64,000 bases of DNA, taken from the NCBI GenBank assembly GCA_016720745.1, contig JADKKA010000019.1, positions 310,001-374,000 on the forward strand. Direction: 5' to 3'. This document shows positions 37,652 to 48,215 of the stretch, in pieces. How positions within the stretch are numbered: position 1 is the first letter of the stretch; each line of letters opens with the position of its first letter. This stretch comes from Chitinophagaceae bacterium. GTDB taxonomy: Bacteria > Bacteroidota > Bacteroidia > Chitinophagales > Chitinophagaceae. Made by a program: the position numbers and the translations under genes. The notes under the pieces are model-generated. The model was not told the origin of the DNA, searched no databases, and saw only the letters and a list, made by a program, of their open reading frames with translations.

Positions 37652-37773
37652 TGCATTTTGTTTATCCCGATCAGGATCGGGAATGGTTAAGAATTAATTT
37701 TCCCATTGGACAGTCCCGGTTGTAACACCGGAAAAGAAACCTGCTACCGGCAGGATTTGGGGTTGCAAAGATA
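37652..37773 (-). promoter_or_regulatory. rpsF operon promoter and structured leader
   Basis: TATCTTTG (minus strand, 37766-37773) is an exact -7 element. Between it and the rpsF ATG are three hairpins: CCTGC-CGGTA-GCAGG (37740-37754), CCGGT-GTTACA-ACCGG (37716-37731) and CCCGAT-CCTG-ATCGGG (37666-37681), the last about 15 bp before the ATG. In many bacteria the S6:S18 complex binds its own leader through a CCG-containing hairpin; the CCGGT hairpins could fill this role. That function is inference. Confidence 0.55.
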
Positions 37774-37912
37774 GGGGTTTCCGGCGAAACGGGGAAGTAA
37801 AAGCAAGCGATTAATCATGCCGTCGAAACTAGTATAAATATATTGATAGTCAGCAAATTATGCAGAAGTCGCTTTTGTTTATGGCAACAGAGAATATAGT
37901 TTGTCAATTGCT

Positions 37913-37946
37913 AAAAAAAAGCCCCTGTTACAAAACAGGGGCTTTT
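37913..37946 (-). terminator. Terminator after the HYR-repeat nuclease gene
   Basis: AAAAGCCCCTGTT / AACAGGGGCTTTTTTTT on the minus strand, 17 bp after the stop codon; arms of 9-13 bp and a short TTGT-like loop. Confidence 0.85.
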
Positions 37947-37963
37947 GAAAACTATTTGCCTGA

Positions 37964-40900
37964 TCAGGATGGCCTGATGATGATTGGTTTTCTGCCAATC
38001 AACTGCCCCTGGCTGTTTCTTACTTCCACAACATAGAAGCCGGGGATGGCCGATCCACCCAGTACAATATCAAGACGGGAATAATTATTACCCGCTACAA
38101 AAGAGCGCTGATAGATCTGTTGCCCGTTGATGCCATAAACAGTTACGGTTACCTGCTCATTCACCTGGTTATAGAACCTGACCTGGAAGCGCCCATTATT
38201 GGGGTTGGGGTAAATCCACAAACGGTCTGTAACCTGTGCGCTCACTACCACCGAAGCCGAATTGCTGCTGCAACCATCCAGATTAGTATAACGTACATAA
38301 TAAGTACCCAGACCATCTACCGTAATATTCTGCCAGGATGAACCATTCTGCGTGGGTACCAGTGTATTATTATAGTACCAGGCATAGCTGCCACCGGCAG
38401 GACTCACCACTGTGTTCAGGTTCAGTGACTGTCCCGGTAAGATTGCTGTAGGAATGGAAGGAGTAATATTGACGGAAGGCAGCGGATTCACATATAAGAT
38501 AGCGGCTGCTGATTGCACTGTTGTACACAAGCCAATCACTGCCACACGGTAAGTACTGGCGTTTTGTGTGATACTGACATTTGGTACTGTAAAGCTCGAA
38601 GCAGTGGCTCCTGTGATATTCACCCAGCTGCTGCCATTCCATTGCTGCCACTGGTAACTGCGGGCATTGCTGGCGGTTACAGAGAATGTGGCATTGCTGC
38701 CCTCACAAACAAAACCGGTCTGCGGCTGCTGACTGATTACCGGTAACTGTCCATCAGCTACCGTTACCGTGAAGGAACAGGTACTGCTATTGCCACAGGC
38801 ATCAGTTGCGGTAACATTCACAGTGGTGACACCGATCGGGAATGCAAATCCTGATGCAGGTACACTGGTGATGGTTACGGCCCCACCACAATTGTCAGTT
38901 GCTGTTGGTGTGAAGTTCACCACTGCAGTACATTGACCTACAGGAGTTGTTACAGAAATATTCGCCGGGCAGGTCAGCACTGGTGCAGTCTGGTCATTGA
39001 CAGTGATAATCTGCGTACAGGTGCTGCTGTTTCCGCAAACATCTGTAGCCCGGTAAGTACGTGTGATGGTGTAGCGATTCGCACAGGTCTGGTTAGTGAT
39101 TACATCTCCCACATGTATAATGGTGATAACGCCTGCGCAGTTATCAGTAGCGGTTACCGCGCCGGTATTAACGGCTGGTACGGCACTGGCACAGCTGACG
39201 GTTACGGCAGCCGGACAAGTAATAACCGGAGCTGTTTCATCATTCACGGTGATGATCTGAGTACACTCGCTGAAATTACCACATACATCTGTTGCACGGT
39301 ATGTTCTTGTGATTGTATAACGGTTGGCACAGGTCTGTGCACTGATTACATCTCCTACATGTGTGATAGTAATGGTTCCTGCGCAGTTATCGGTGGCAGT
39401 TACCGCTCCAACATTGACGGCAGGTACTGCACTGGCACAGCTCACTGTTACGTTAGCCGGGCAAGTAATGACCGGAGGCGTTTGATCATTCCGGTTATGA
39501 AAAAACCCCCCCCAGAAAAACTCCCGCAGAGACCCGGGGGGGGGGGAGGGGGGGGGGGGGTATTTTTTTTTGTGGGGGGGGGTGAAGAAAACACCCCCCC
39601 GGGGGGGGGTTGGGGGGACCCCCCCCCCCGCCCCCATCCCCTACCCCCCCCTCCCCATCCTCCCCGGGGGGGGGGCGGGGCCCGCGCACCCCTACGGGTG
39701 CGGGGCGGGGGGGGGGGGGGGGTGGGGGCGCTTTTTGACGGTAATGATCTGTGTACACTCACTGAAATTGCCACAGATATCGGTAGCGCGGTATGTCCTT
39801 GTTATTGTATAACGGTTGGCACAGGTTTGTGCGCTGATTACATCGCTTTCATGTGTAATAATAATGGTTCCACCACAGTTATCGGTGGCAGTAACATCGC
39901 CGGTATTAACGGCCGGTACGGCGCTGGCACAGCTCACGGTTACGTTAGCCGGACAAGTAATGACCGGAGCGGTTTGATCATTAACAGTAATGATCTGCGT
40001 ACATTCTGCAAAGTTGCCCGCTGCATCTGTTGCGCGATATGTGCGGGTAATGGTATAACGGTTTGTACAGGTCTGACCACTGATCACATCTCCCTGATGG
40101 GTAACGGTAACGCTGCCACAATTGTCAGAGGCGGTAACAGCATTGATATCTGCAGCCGGTACAGCACTGCTGCAACTAACCGTAGTGGCAGCAGGACAAG
40201 TGATAGTAGGATTGGTCGCATCCCTGAATAAAATATAGGCAACAGGTGCATCGTGATCGGAAATTCTTTCCGGGCGGTTGGCATCGCTGCGATAGATCTC
40301 TGGGAAATCTGCATCAAGTCTTGCAAAAGCAAAGCGGCTGATTTTGTTAGACAGATTGGCATTGATAATAATGTGATCAAGTACCTGGGCATCTCCGCTG
40401 AAACTATAAGAGTAACGGTCGGATGCAGGATGCGTGTCAACCAGATCAATCAGATCAGGATTCACTAAATCGGGTGATGCCAGCGTAACATTCGCTGCAG
40501 GGGTTGGATCACCTTTAATGGTGCCAATCAAATCGGCATATCCGTCATTGAATTGAAAAGCGTTAAAGTCGCCTACGGATACAATATTTGCATTAGGGTC
40601 GGCAAGCTGGAAACCCTGGATCAGATCAGCCAGGAATTCTGCCTGACGGGCACGCTTGGTTCTGACCCTGTTACCATCTACCGGATCATCAATTCCGTTA
40701 AGGGAGCGGAGGTGATTTGCGATCACAATAAAATTATTATTTCCGGTACAGGCAGAACCGGTAAATGTGGCATTCAATACCAATGGCGGACGATCATTCA
40801 GCAGTGAAACAGCTCCACCTGGTTCTGTATAAGTGGCATTGAGTCCATACTGGGTAACCGAGTTTACAGTGACCCTGGTTGATTTAACCAGGAATCCTAC

Positions 40901-43039
40901 ATCAATCCCTCCCGGATCATTACCCTCAACCAGAAAGGCAACATAACCAGGGTTCGAGCCACCGCCTGCTACAACATCATTATTTACTTTATCTGCAATG
41001 GCCTGTAATGCGCTGAGTTTTTCCACTTCTACCATCCCGATTACATCAGGTGTCATCAGCACATTCCGGATCGCCAGGGATACTTTGTTCAACCGGTTAT
41101 TATAGGCAGTAGTAGTTAACGCAACATCTCCTCCCGGATCGTTGACATCATCGTAAAATCTTTCTACGTTGAAGGAAGCCACGGTTAATTCATCAGTGGT
41201 TTGTGCAGGTACTGCTGTAAAAGTCAGTCCATTATTGCTTACAACCGGAGGGATTGCCGGATCGATATCAATAGTATAAGTGCGGCTTCTGTAATCAAGA
41301 GGTCCTGTTACATTGGTCAGGATCGCACCGGTTGCAACATTAATCGCTGTGCCACCGATAGAGCTACTGCCGACACCCAGTTTTTCAGGGTTGGCATCAT
41401 AGCGGGGAATAGTAACAGGAGCGCCACCCGGAAGCGGATCCGGTACAATAATTCCAGGTTCCCTGAATGGCCTGTTGATACCGGTAATGACGCCGTAGAA
41501 AAATCCGTTACTGGTAGCGGTGGCATTCGGTTCGCTCACATTGCCCTGCGTGGGAGCTATTACTGTGAGTGAGTTGACCTGAACCCGCATACTTTCAAAT
41601 TTCTCCAGCTGTGTAATACTACCGGCAGGATCTGTATCGGCTGCTGTTAATACAATCGCTGCGGGCAATGGGTTGCCAGCGCTTAGCAGACTTACCGTAG
41701 GGCTTATCAGCTCAGTTTGGGAAGGACTGTTTGGATCGGTAGTTGGAATAAATTCAGTTACTGTTCCGGCAACCTGCACCAGATTACCTACTGCCACAGC
41801 AGCAGGCGGGGCAGAAGAAGTAAATACGAATATACCTTCTGAAGTATTGGGATCGGCATCAATAGTAGCATCAGGTTCCTGGATAAAAAATCCATTGCTG
41901 CGCACACCTGTAACAATCCCCCTTGTGGTTATCGACAAACCATTGAGTGGAGAACTGTTTCCATTGCCCTGTATATCATGAATGAATGAGAGGGAAACAT
42001 CATCATTTGTAATGGTTCCCTGACCTTGTCCGTCTGTAACCGTAGCACCCGTCACATTCGTCACATTTACAAAATAGTTTTCATTCGGTTCTACTGTGGC
42101 ATCACCATTAATCTGTACCGTAAAAGTATAATTAGAGCTGCCGGGGGGAATAGTCTGACTGGTTAAGCTGTTGCTTACATAATCATTCGACGCAATGGTA
42201 GCAGTTCCATCAGCGGTCGCAATATCAAATGTTACACCTCCGGCACCTGCGGGTGCAGAAAGTGAAACCGTGAATACAGCATTGGTAGTACCGGCGTTTC
42301 CTTCCACAATACTTACATCATTGATGGATAAATTGGAGCCACCACCACCACCAGAGCTGGTGGGTGTGATACTGAAATCATCTACTGATAATCCATCGTC
42401 AGCACCACTGGCATCTGTATCTGTCCAGCGGATATAGAAACTGGCACCATTGGGGATGCTTAAACCTGTGATATTGGCGGTTAATGCCGTGCGGTTAGCA
42501 GCTGCATTACCATCCTTGGCACCGGTGGTAGCGGTAACGGGGGTAACGAAATTCAAAGTGGCTACAGCGGTCCATGATCCGGTAACCAGGTTGGTCGCGT
42601 TCAGGCTGTATTCAAAATTGATCTGGTCGGTACGGGCAGCAGTACCCAATCTCCATTGTTCACCTGTATAAGCAATATTCAATTCGGTGATGGTGCCACC
42701 GGTATTATTGGTAAAACCGCCTCCAAAAATAGGGATCAGGGTTCCGGAACGAAGCCCGCCCAGCGCCCTGTCGGTTGATGCGGCAGTTCCATAACTATAC
42801 GTGTCACCAGTATTCGATGATCCTGGGTCAACGGCATACTGTTCGTTGTCACGGGCCCCTCCGCCGGATTCTGTCATAAACCAACCGGTAATCGTCAGGT
42901 TATTGGTTGTGGAACCGGCTGTATTAGATAATGTGTTGAAGTCCTGCGTGTAAGTTCCTCCTGTAAGGGAAACATTCTGGGAGAAGGAGGTCAGGTAAAG
43001 GGCAAAAAGTGAAACAAGTGAGAGGTAGATTTTTCTCAT
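37964..43039 (-). CDS. Secreted nuclease with Calx-beta, HYR repeats and T9SS sorting domain; interrupted by a suspect block
   Basis: One long gene appears as two frames (39692-43039 and 37964-39637) in the same phase. Order: signal peptide (MRKIYLSLVSLFALYLTSFS), a jelly-roll-like region, Calx-beta (about 240-350), an OB-like region, and an endonuclease/exonuclease/phosphatase domain (VASFNVERFYDD, VGDFNAFQFNDGY, VLDHIIINANL, SDHDAPVAYI). Five HYR-type repeats follow, then an Ig-like domain and a type A T9SS sorting domain (IYPNPNNGRFQVRF). A G/C-homopolymer block at 39491-39736 introduces stop codons; without its 246 bp (82 codons) the frame reads TQIITV-NDQTPPVITC and the protein is about 1609 residues. 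The enzyme resembles extracellular DNases of the ExeM/NucH kind; it probably digests extracellular DNA for phosphate or biofilm remodelling. Confidence 0.85.
39491..39736. other. G/C-homopolymer block inside the HYR gene, probable assembly artefact
   Basis: 246 bp made almost only of runs of G and C (several of nine or more) between two near-identical HYR repeats. Its ends fall exactly on codon borders of the host gene and its removal restores a perfect repeat junction. The composition is unlike anything else in the window. The short hairpin CGCACCC-CTAC-GGGTGCG inside it has no clear meaning. Confidence 0.75.
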
Positions 43040-43155
43040 GCAGTTTTTTTTAGAGCAACGAAGCTATATTTTACTGCTCAATCTGCCATATTTGACTTTT
43101 TAAAAATTTATTAACCCTGTATCTGTTCTTTTTATCAGTGAGTTATGATTTATTT

Positions 43156-44855
43156 TTAATCAGATAGCCTGAAATCAATCATTTGTAATTGCAGGCTTTT
43201 TTCCCCTTTCCATTCGTTTTCATCTACTTTGAATACAATATCAAGCGGCCTTTCCTTTTCGAGCAGTGGGAATTTATCCGCCAGCCCAAACCCGATTCCA
43301 CTCATAATAATATTATCCTGCTTCAACGAGAATTTTATATGTTGCTCTTTTACAATTTTCGACCAGCCGGTATTCCGAACTGATTTTGCGATAAAGACAG
43401 GTCTTGTATTCTCCGGTCCAAAGGGTTCCATCTTGCATAAGATATTATGATAGAATCCGGGTTGAATATCCCTGAATGATAATTGGTCATCAATTACAAT
43501 TTCAGGGATCAGCATTTCAGGCTTGATGCTGGCTGATACCACGGCTTCAAATTTTTCCCTAAAGGCATCCACCTGATTTTTCTCCATCGTCATACCCGCA
43601 GCGGCAAAATGGCCGCCATATCCGAGTAAATGTTCCCGGCAGGCATGGATGGCTTCATACAAATTGAAGCCGGGCACACTTCTGGCACTACCGGCTACAT
43701 AATCGCCGGATTGTGTTAGTACGACGGTTGGCCGGTAAAAATGTTCAATGACACGGGAAGCAACAATACCCACCACACCTTTGTGCCAGTGCGGCTGGTA
43801 AACAACTGTTGATTTACGATTCTTCCAGTCGCTGTTAGCTGTAATCAGGGCCAGCGCCTCTGAAGTGATACTGCTATCTGCTTCTTTTCTATCGGTATTG
43901 TCACTGTGAAGCATTTCCGCATACTCCATTGCTTCTTCTTCAGAGCGGGCGATGAACATACGCACGGCCTTGGTGGCATCATCCATACGGCCTGCAGCAT
44001 TCACCCGCGGGGCGATCATAAAGACCAGGTTGGTAATCAGTAATTCTTTTTCCAGTCCGCTGAGTTTGATCAGTGCCCTGATACCAAAATTGGGTTGCTT
44101 ATTTGCTTTGATCAGTCCGTGAAAAGCCATTATCCTGTTTTCCCCGGTCATGGGAACAATATCAGCGGCAATGGCAGTGGCAAGCAGATCCAGAAATTCG
44201 TAAGGGGTATCTGCGGACATTGATAATCTTTCTGTCAATGCAGTGATGAGTTTGAAACCCACCCCACAGCCGCATAATTCTTTATAAGGGTAAGGACAAT
44301 CTTTTTGTTTTGGATTCAGAATGGCTACCGCTGGGGGAAGTTCATCATCCGGAAGGTGGTGATCGCAAACAACAAAATCAATACCCAGGCCGGCAGCATA
44401 ACGGATCAGTTCTACAGATTTGATTCCGCAGTCGAGTGAAATAATCAGGGTGAATCCGTTTTCTTTGGCAAAATCAATCCCTGCCTTACTCACCCCATAC
44501 CCTTCTTTGTACCGGTGCGGAATGTAAAAATCAAGCGGATCATGAATTTTTGGAGAAACTGAAACATACAGGCTACCGAAGTGGTTCCGTCCACATCATA
44601 ATCACCAAACACCAGCATTTTTTCCTTCTGGTCAATTGCTTTTATCACCCGGGCCACGGCTTTTTCCATGTCCTTCATCAGCCAGGGGCTATGCAATTGA
44701 GATAGCTCGGGTCTGAAATAATCGCGGGCTTTTTCATAGCTGTCAATGCCTCTTTGCACCAGGATTTTGCAAATGACCGGATTGATTTTCAGGGCAGCCT
44801 GCAGGCTTTCGACTACCGCCTCATCAGCGGTCAATATATTCCATCTTTTTTCCAC
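43156..44855 (-). pseudogene. recJ: Single-stranded-DNA-specific exonuclease RecJ, single-base frameshift
   Basis: Two frames (44490-44855 and 43156-44493) together encode a full-length RecJ of about 566 residues. The first has WNILTADEAVVESLQ and the DHH-type motif LVFGDYDVDGTTSV; the second has LDCGIKS, the DHH motif VVCDHHLPDDELP, PRVNAAGRMDD and GGHFAAAGMTM near the DHHA1 domain. A T5 run at 44547-44551 is one base short: six would give LQKIHDPLDFYIPHRYKEGY and join the halves. Because recJ is generally conserved in Bacteroidota, a consensus error is likely; a true mutation is possible. RecJ degrades ssDNA 5'-3' in recombination and repair. It lies 23 bp after the polyprenyl synthase gene. 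Confidence 0.88.
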
Positions 44856-44878
44856 GATGCCGTGAAGATAGGGGAGCT

Positions 44879-45841
44879 TTAGTATTTCCGGTCAGTAACG
44901 TACAGTACCAGGTCTTCCAGACCCTGTCGGGCCGGACTTTCAGGGAAGCGATGAAGGATATCGAGGGCCTCTTTTTTGTACTGGTTCATCTTTTCCGTGG
45001 CATAAGCGATACCTCCGGCTTTTTCCACTGTATCAATCACCCATTTTACTTTTTGGGTATCGCGGCTGTTATTCTTAACGATATAAATTATTTTCCTTCT
45101 GGTTTCTTTATCAACGTTATTAAGGGTATAAATCAGGGGGAGGGTCAGTTTTTTTTCCTTGATATCGTTACCAGTGGGTTTGCCGATATTTTCACTGGCA
45201 TAATCAAAAAGATCATCCTTGATCTGGAAGGCCATGCCCGTGAGTTCTCCAAAAAGCCGCACTTCTTCAGTTGTTGCATCATTATTGCTGGTACTCCAGG
45301 CACCTGCAGCACAAGCAGAAGCCAGGAGGGAAGCGGTTTTATTGCGGATGATTTCGTAATAAATTTCTTCTTTGATATTGAGGCTGCGTGCTTTTTCCAG
45401 TTGCAGCAATTCGCCCTCGCTCATTTTTCGAACAGCATCTGAGAGGATATGGAGAATCCGGTAATCATTGTTTTCGAGCGATACCAGTAAGCCCTTGGCC
45501 AGCAGGTAATCGCCGATCAAAACGGTGGCCTTGGCTTTCCAGAGCGCATAAACGGAGAAAAAGCCCCTTCTTTCCATGGAATCATCCACTACATCGTCAT
45601 GTACAAGGGTGGCAGTATGTAATAATTCCACCAGGGAGGCGGCCCGGTAGGAAGCATCATTGATTTCCCCGCAGAGCTTGGCAGAAAGCAGGACAAACAT
45701 GGGCCGGAGCTGTTTTCCCTTCCTTTTTACCACATACCGCATGATCCTGTCGAGCATGGGCGACTGGCTGCTAACGGCCTTTTTAAACCTTATCTCAAAG
45801 GCCGCCAGTTCTGCTTCAATCAGGTTGGTTGGTAAATTCAT
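44879..45841 (-). CDS. Polyprenyl (octaprenyl-type) diphosphate synthase
   Basis: 320 residues from the ATG at 45841. Long-chain trans-prenyltransferase with the first Asp-rich motif LVHDDVVDDSMERRG near residue 78, GDYLLAKGL, and the second Asp-rich motif FQIKDDLFDY near 208, plus GKPTGNDIKEKKLTLPLIY. It builds the isoprenoid side chain of menaquinone; product length cannot be read with certainty. It is 23 bp upstream of recJ on the same strand and divergent from the OmpA gene. Confidence 0.93.
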   Translation of the reverse strand: MNLPTNLIEAELAAFEIRFKKAVSSQSPMLDRIMRYVVKRKGKQLRPMFVLLSAKLCGEINDASYRAASLVELLHTATLVHDDVVDDSMERRGFFSVYALWKAKATVLIGDYLLAKGLLVSLENNDYRILHILSDAVRKMSEGELLQLEKARSLNIKEEIYYEIIRNKTASLLASACAAGAWSTSNNDATTEEVRLFGELTGMAFQIKDDLFDYASENIGKPTGNDIKEKKLTLPLIYTLNNVDKETRRKIIYIVKNNSRDTQKVKWVIDTVEKAGGIAYATEKMNQYKKEALDILHRFPESPARQGLEDLVLYVTDRKY

Positions 45842-45961
45842 CAAAAAAAGGGCAATTTACGTGCAAAAAAATAATTGCAGGGGAATGCAACAAAAAGGCA
45901 TCAAAAATTGACTAAGTAATTGAAAAATAATGGGGAAAAGGGGAAATAATTGGCTTAAAAT

Positions 45962-45992
45962 TTTGGTAATTAGTCCTCAATTTTTATTTTTG
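45962..45992 (+). promoter_or_regulatory. Promoter of the OmpA-family gene
   Basis: TTTG at 45962-45965, a 19-bp spacer, TATTTTTG at 45985-45992: exact consensus at both elements. The leader to the ATG at 46046 is about 45 nt and AT-rich, fitting a highly expressed outer-membrane protein. Confidence 0.8.
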
Positions 45993-46045
45993 CCCATTAT
46001 TAGGACTTTTTTAGGACATTGTTTTTCAAATCTTAATCCTTAGTT

Positions 46046-47761
46046 ATGGCAAGCAAAAAGTTATTATTTCTGACAGGCATGTTCTGCCTGTTAGCATCTT
46101 ATGGTTATTCACAGCGGGTGGGAGCCAGTTATGATGTAAAAGATTCATCTGTAGTACCCGATAAAAGGATGCCTCAGCATACTGAATTCCTGAACGGTAC
46201 GTACAATTTCCCCGCTAAGCCCCGCAATATGTGGGAGATCGGTATTAAAGCCGGTCTGACAAATGTAAGTGGTGATATTCCTTCCCGCTTCTTTACTCCT
46301 ATCAGTCTCGGTGCACACGTAAGAAAAGCCTTTGGCTATATCTTCTCTCTGCGTTTAGAGTACATGTATGGTAAAGCCAGTGGCCGGACTTTCAACCAGG
46401 CGGCAAACTTCTATAAAAACACAGCCTGGACATCCAGCCTTGGTTCACTTGGTTATTTTGCTCCTACAAGGCAAATACTGGCTACCGGTGATCTGCTTTA
46501 CTCAAATGGTACTATTACCGGACCTACTTTCGAGCCTGTTTACTACAACTACAGAACAACCATCCACGATCTTTCTCTGCAAGGTGTAGTTACACTGAAC
46601 AATATCCGTTTCCACAAATCAAAGACCGGGTTTAACTTCTACGGATTTGCCGGTATCGGTGGTACCATCTATGATACAAGAATCAATGCACTGGATGGCG
46701 GAAGCGCGAAGTATGATTTTGCTTCTATCACACCGAATGGTGTTTACAAGAGCAGAAAAGATACTTATGATGCCCTCAAGAATTTGATGGATGATTCTTA
46801 CGAAACACCAGCTGAAAACCAGGGTCCCCGTCGTCCGAAACTGTTCGGCGATACATTTAAGCCTTCTGGTACAATCGGTGTAGGACTTGCCTTTAAACTG
46901 GGTAGCCGTCTGAACCTCGCCATTGAAGATCGTCAGACTTTCATCAAGGATGACCTCCTCGATGGACAGCGTTGGCAGGAACATGCATGGGGTGATGCCG
47001 TTCTGACCCGTGATTATGATTCTTATAACTACCTCACGGTAGGTTTGAACTTTAATATCGGTGGTAAATCAGTTGAGCCACTGTGGTGGCTGAACCCGCT
47101 GGATTATGCATATAGCGAAATCCGCAACCCCCGCCTGATGCGTTTACCCAAGCCCGTACTGCCTGACAGTGATGGCGATGGCGTAACTGATCAGTTCGAC
47201 CGTGAACAAACTCCTGCCGGTTGCCCTGTTGATTCTCATGGTGTAACCCTGGATACTGATGGTGACGGTGTTCCTGATTGTAAGGATAAAGAACTCATCA
47301 CACCTACTTATTGCCAGCCTGTTGATGCAGATGGTGTTGGTAAGTGTCCTTGCCCTGATGATTGTAAGGGTAAGATTGAAGAAGTGAAGAAAACATGTGC
47401 TGACCTGATGGGTGCATTACCAAGTGTTTCTTTCGCTGCTAAATCTAACAAGCTGAGCGATGATGCTAAAGCTGTACTGTCTACTGTAGCCGCTAAAATG
47501 CGTAACAACCCCGGTTGTAAAGTAGTGGTAATCGGTTACTGCTCTTCTGACAAACGCGAGCAGCAGCTGAGCTGGGATCACGTAAATGCAGTAATCAACC
47601 AAATGGTTGACAAAGAAGGTATCAGTGCTGACCGCTTTATCTTCAACTATGGCCAGTCCGGTGGTGATTGCAACACCGTTGACCTGCGTGCTGCTGCTGA
47701 AGGTGAAGATGGACCAAACACCATTGAGCCTCCTCACCCGAACCTCCGTAAAAAGAACTAA
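46046..47761 (+). CDS. OmpA-family outer-membrane protein with Asp-rich linker
   Basis: 571 residues. Signal peptide (to SYGYSQ), an N-terminal beta-barrel region (about 55-360; MWEIGIKAGLTNVSGDI, LRLEYMYGKASG), a thrombospondin-3-like calcium-binding linker (DSDGDGVTDQFD, DTDGDGVPDCKD) with paired Cys residues, and a C-terminal OmpA-like domain (LSDDAKAVLSTVAAKM, VVVIGYCSSDKREQQLSWDHVNAV) that binds peptidoglycan. It has a consensus promoter and a strong terminator, so it is a single-gene, probably abundant, envelope protein. Confidence 0.93.
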   Translation: MASKKLLFLTGMFCLLASYGYSQRVGASYDVKDSSVVPDKRMPQHTEFLNGTYNFPAKPRNMWEIGIKAGLTNVSGDIPSRFFTPISLGAHVRKAFGYIFSLRLEYMYGKASGRTFNQAANFYKNTAWTSSLGSLGYFAPTRQILATGDLLYSNGTITGPTFEPVYYNYRTTIHDLSLQGVVTLNNIRFHKSKTGFNFYGFAGIGGTIYDTRINALDGGSAKYDFASITPNGVYKSRKDTYDALKNLMDDSYETPAENQGPRRPKLFGDTFKPSGTIGVGLAFKLGSRLNLAIEDRQTFIKDDLLDGQRWQEHAWGDAVLTRDYDSYNYLTVGLNFNIGGKSVEPLWWLNPLDYAYSEIRNPRLMRLPKPVLPDSDGDGVTDQFDREQTPAGCPVDSHGVTLDTDGDGVPDCKDKELITPTYCQPVDADGVGKCPCPDDCKGKIEEVKKTCADLMGALPSVSFAAKSNKLSDDAKAVLSTVAAKMRNNPGCKVVVIGYCSSDKREQQLSWDHVNAVINQMVDKEGISADRFIFNYGQSGGDCNTVDLRAAAEGEDGPNTIEPPHPNLRKKN

Positions 47762-47785
47762 TAACTAAGGATTCTCTGATAGTAA

Positions 47786-47816
47786 CCCTCCTGCGTCTGC
47801 AGGAGGGTTTTTTTTT
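47786..47816 (+). terminator. Terminator of the OmpA-family gene
   Basis: CCCTCCTGC-GTCT-GCAGGAGGG followed by nine T, 25 bp after the stop codon. A classic intrinsic terminator. Confidence 0.92.
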
Positions 47817-47818
47817 GT

Positions 47819-47932
47819 ACCCGCCATAGCTCCGCTTTGGAATCGTTTCTGGGTGAAACCCTTTATCAAAAACTCATGCGGGGCGAAGGCGGGTTACCCG
47901 TATCGATACACCAAAAGTGGGCGAAGGCGGAT
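47819..47932. repeat. Second cluster of GCGAAGGCGG hairpin repeats
   Basis: CCCGCCATAGCTCCGCTTTGG opens and GGGGCGAAGGCGGGT closes a unit interrupted by about 40 bp; a further partial unit has GTGGGCGAAGGCGG ending at 47931. The unit matches the hairpins at 10000-10065 (CGCCATAGCT...GCGAAGGCGG). Both clusters sit directly after terminators. Confidence 0.7.
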
Positions 47933-48215
47933 AAAGTGTATATATAATATTATATAGCTCAAAATTGGGAAAACTGTTGTTCCCGGTAATATCCTGGGCC
48001 TGGCCACCTCAAATCCCTGCCTGTTATATTTGGGGATCGGGCTGCCTGGGTGGCAGGGGTTGAAGGCAGCGCTTCAGTTTCCAACCTTATAAGGTTGGCA
48101 ACCGTTTTCATAAGTCATTGATTCTATGCTTTATAATAATCTTAACGGACCAGTTTTGGCAGGGGATTTTTTTTCCCTAAGATTTGCCTTTATCTGTTAA
48201 CTTTGCACTCCTTTT
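47933..48215. other. Gap before bamD with a perfect 18-bp palindrome and a -7 element
   Basis: Contains CCAACCTTATAAGGTTGG at 48081-48098, its own reverse complement, and TAACTTTG at 48198-48205, an exact -7 match 10 bp before the bamD ATG. A good -33 at normal spacing is not evident. No gene seen. Confidence 0.6.

Noticed and set aside
39495..39774. Proline- and glycine-rich open frames in the G/C block
   Set aside because: They result from homopolymer runs of probable artefactual origin.
38900..40200. Regular repeats near 39-40 kb as a possible CRISPR array
   Set aside because: Units are about 240-250 bp and encode HYR domains; there are no short spacers and no cas genes.
38933..40231. 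Plus-strand 432-codon frame opposite the HYR repeats
   Set aside because: Mirror of a repetitive coding sequence with low stop density and poly-G content; the minus-strand reading has clear domains.
44490..44555. Programmed frameshift in recJ
   Set aside because: The local run is only T5/A5 with no slippery heptamer plus downstream structure that I can see; an error or mutation is simpler.
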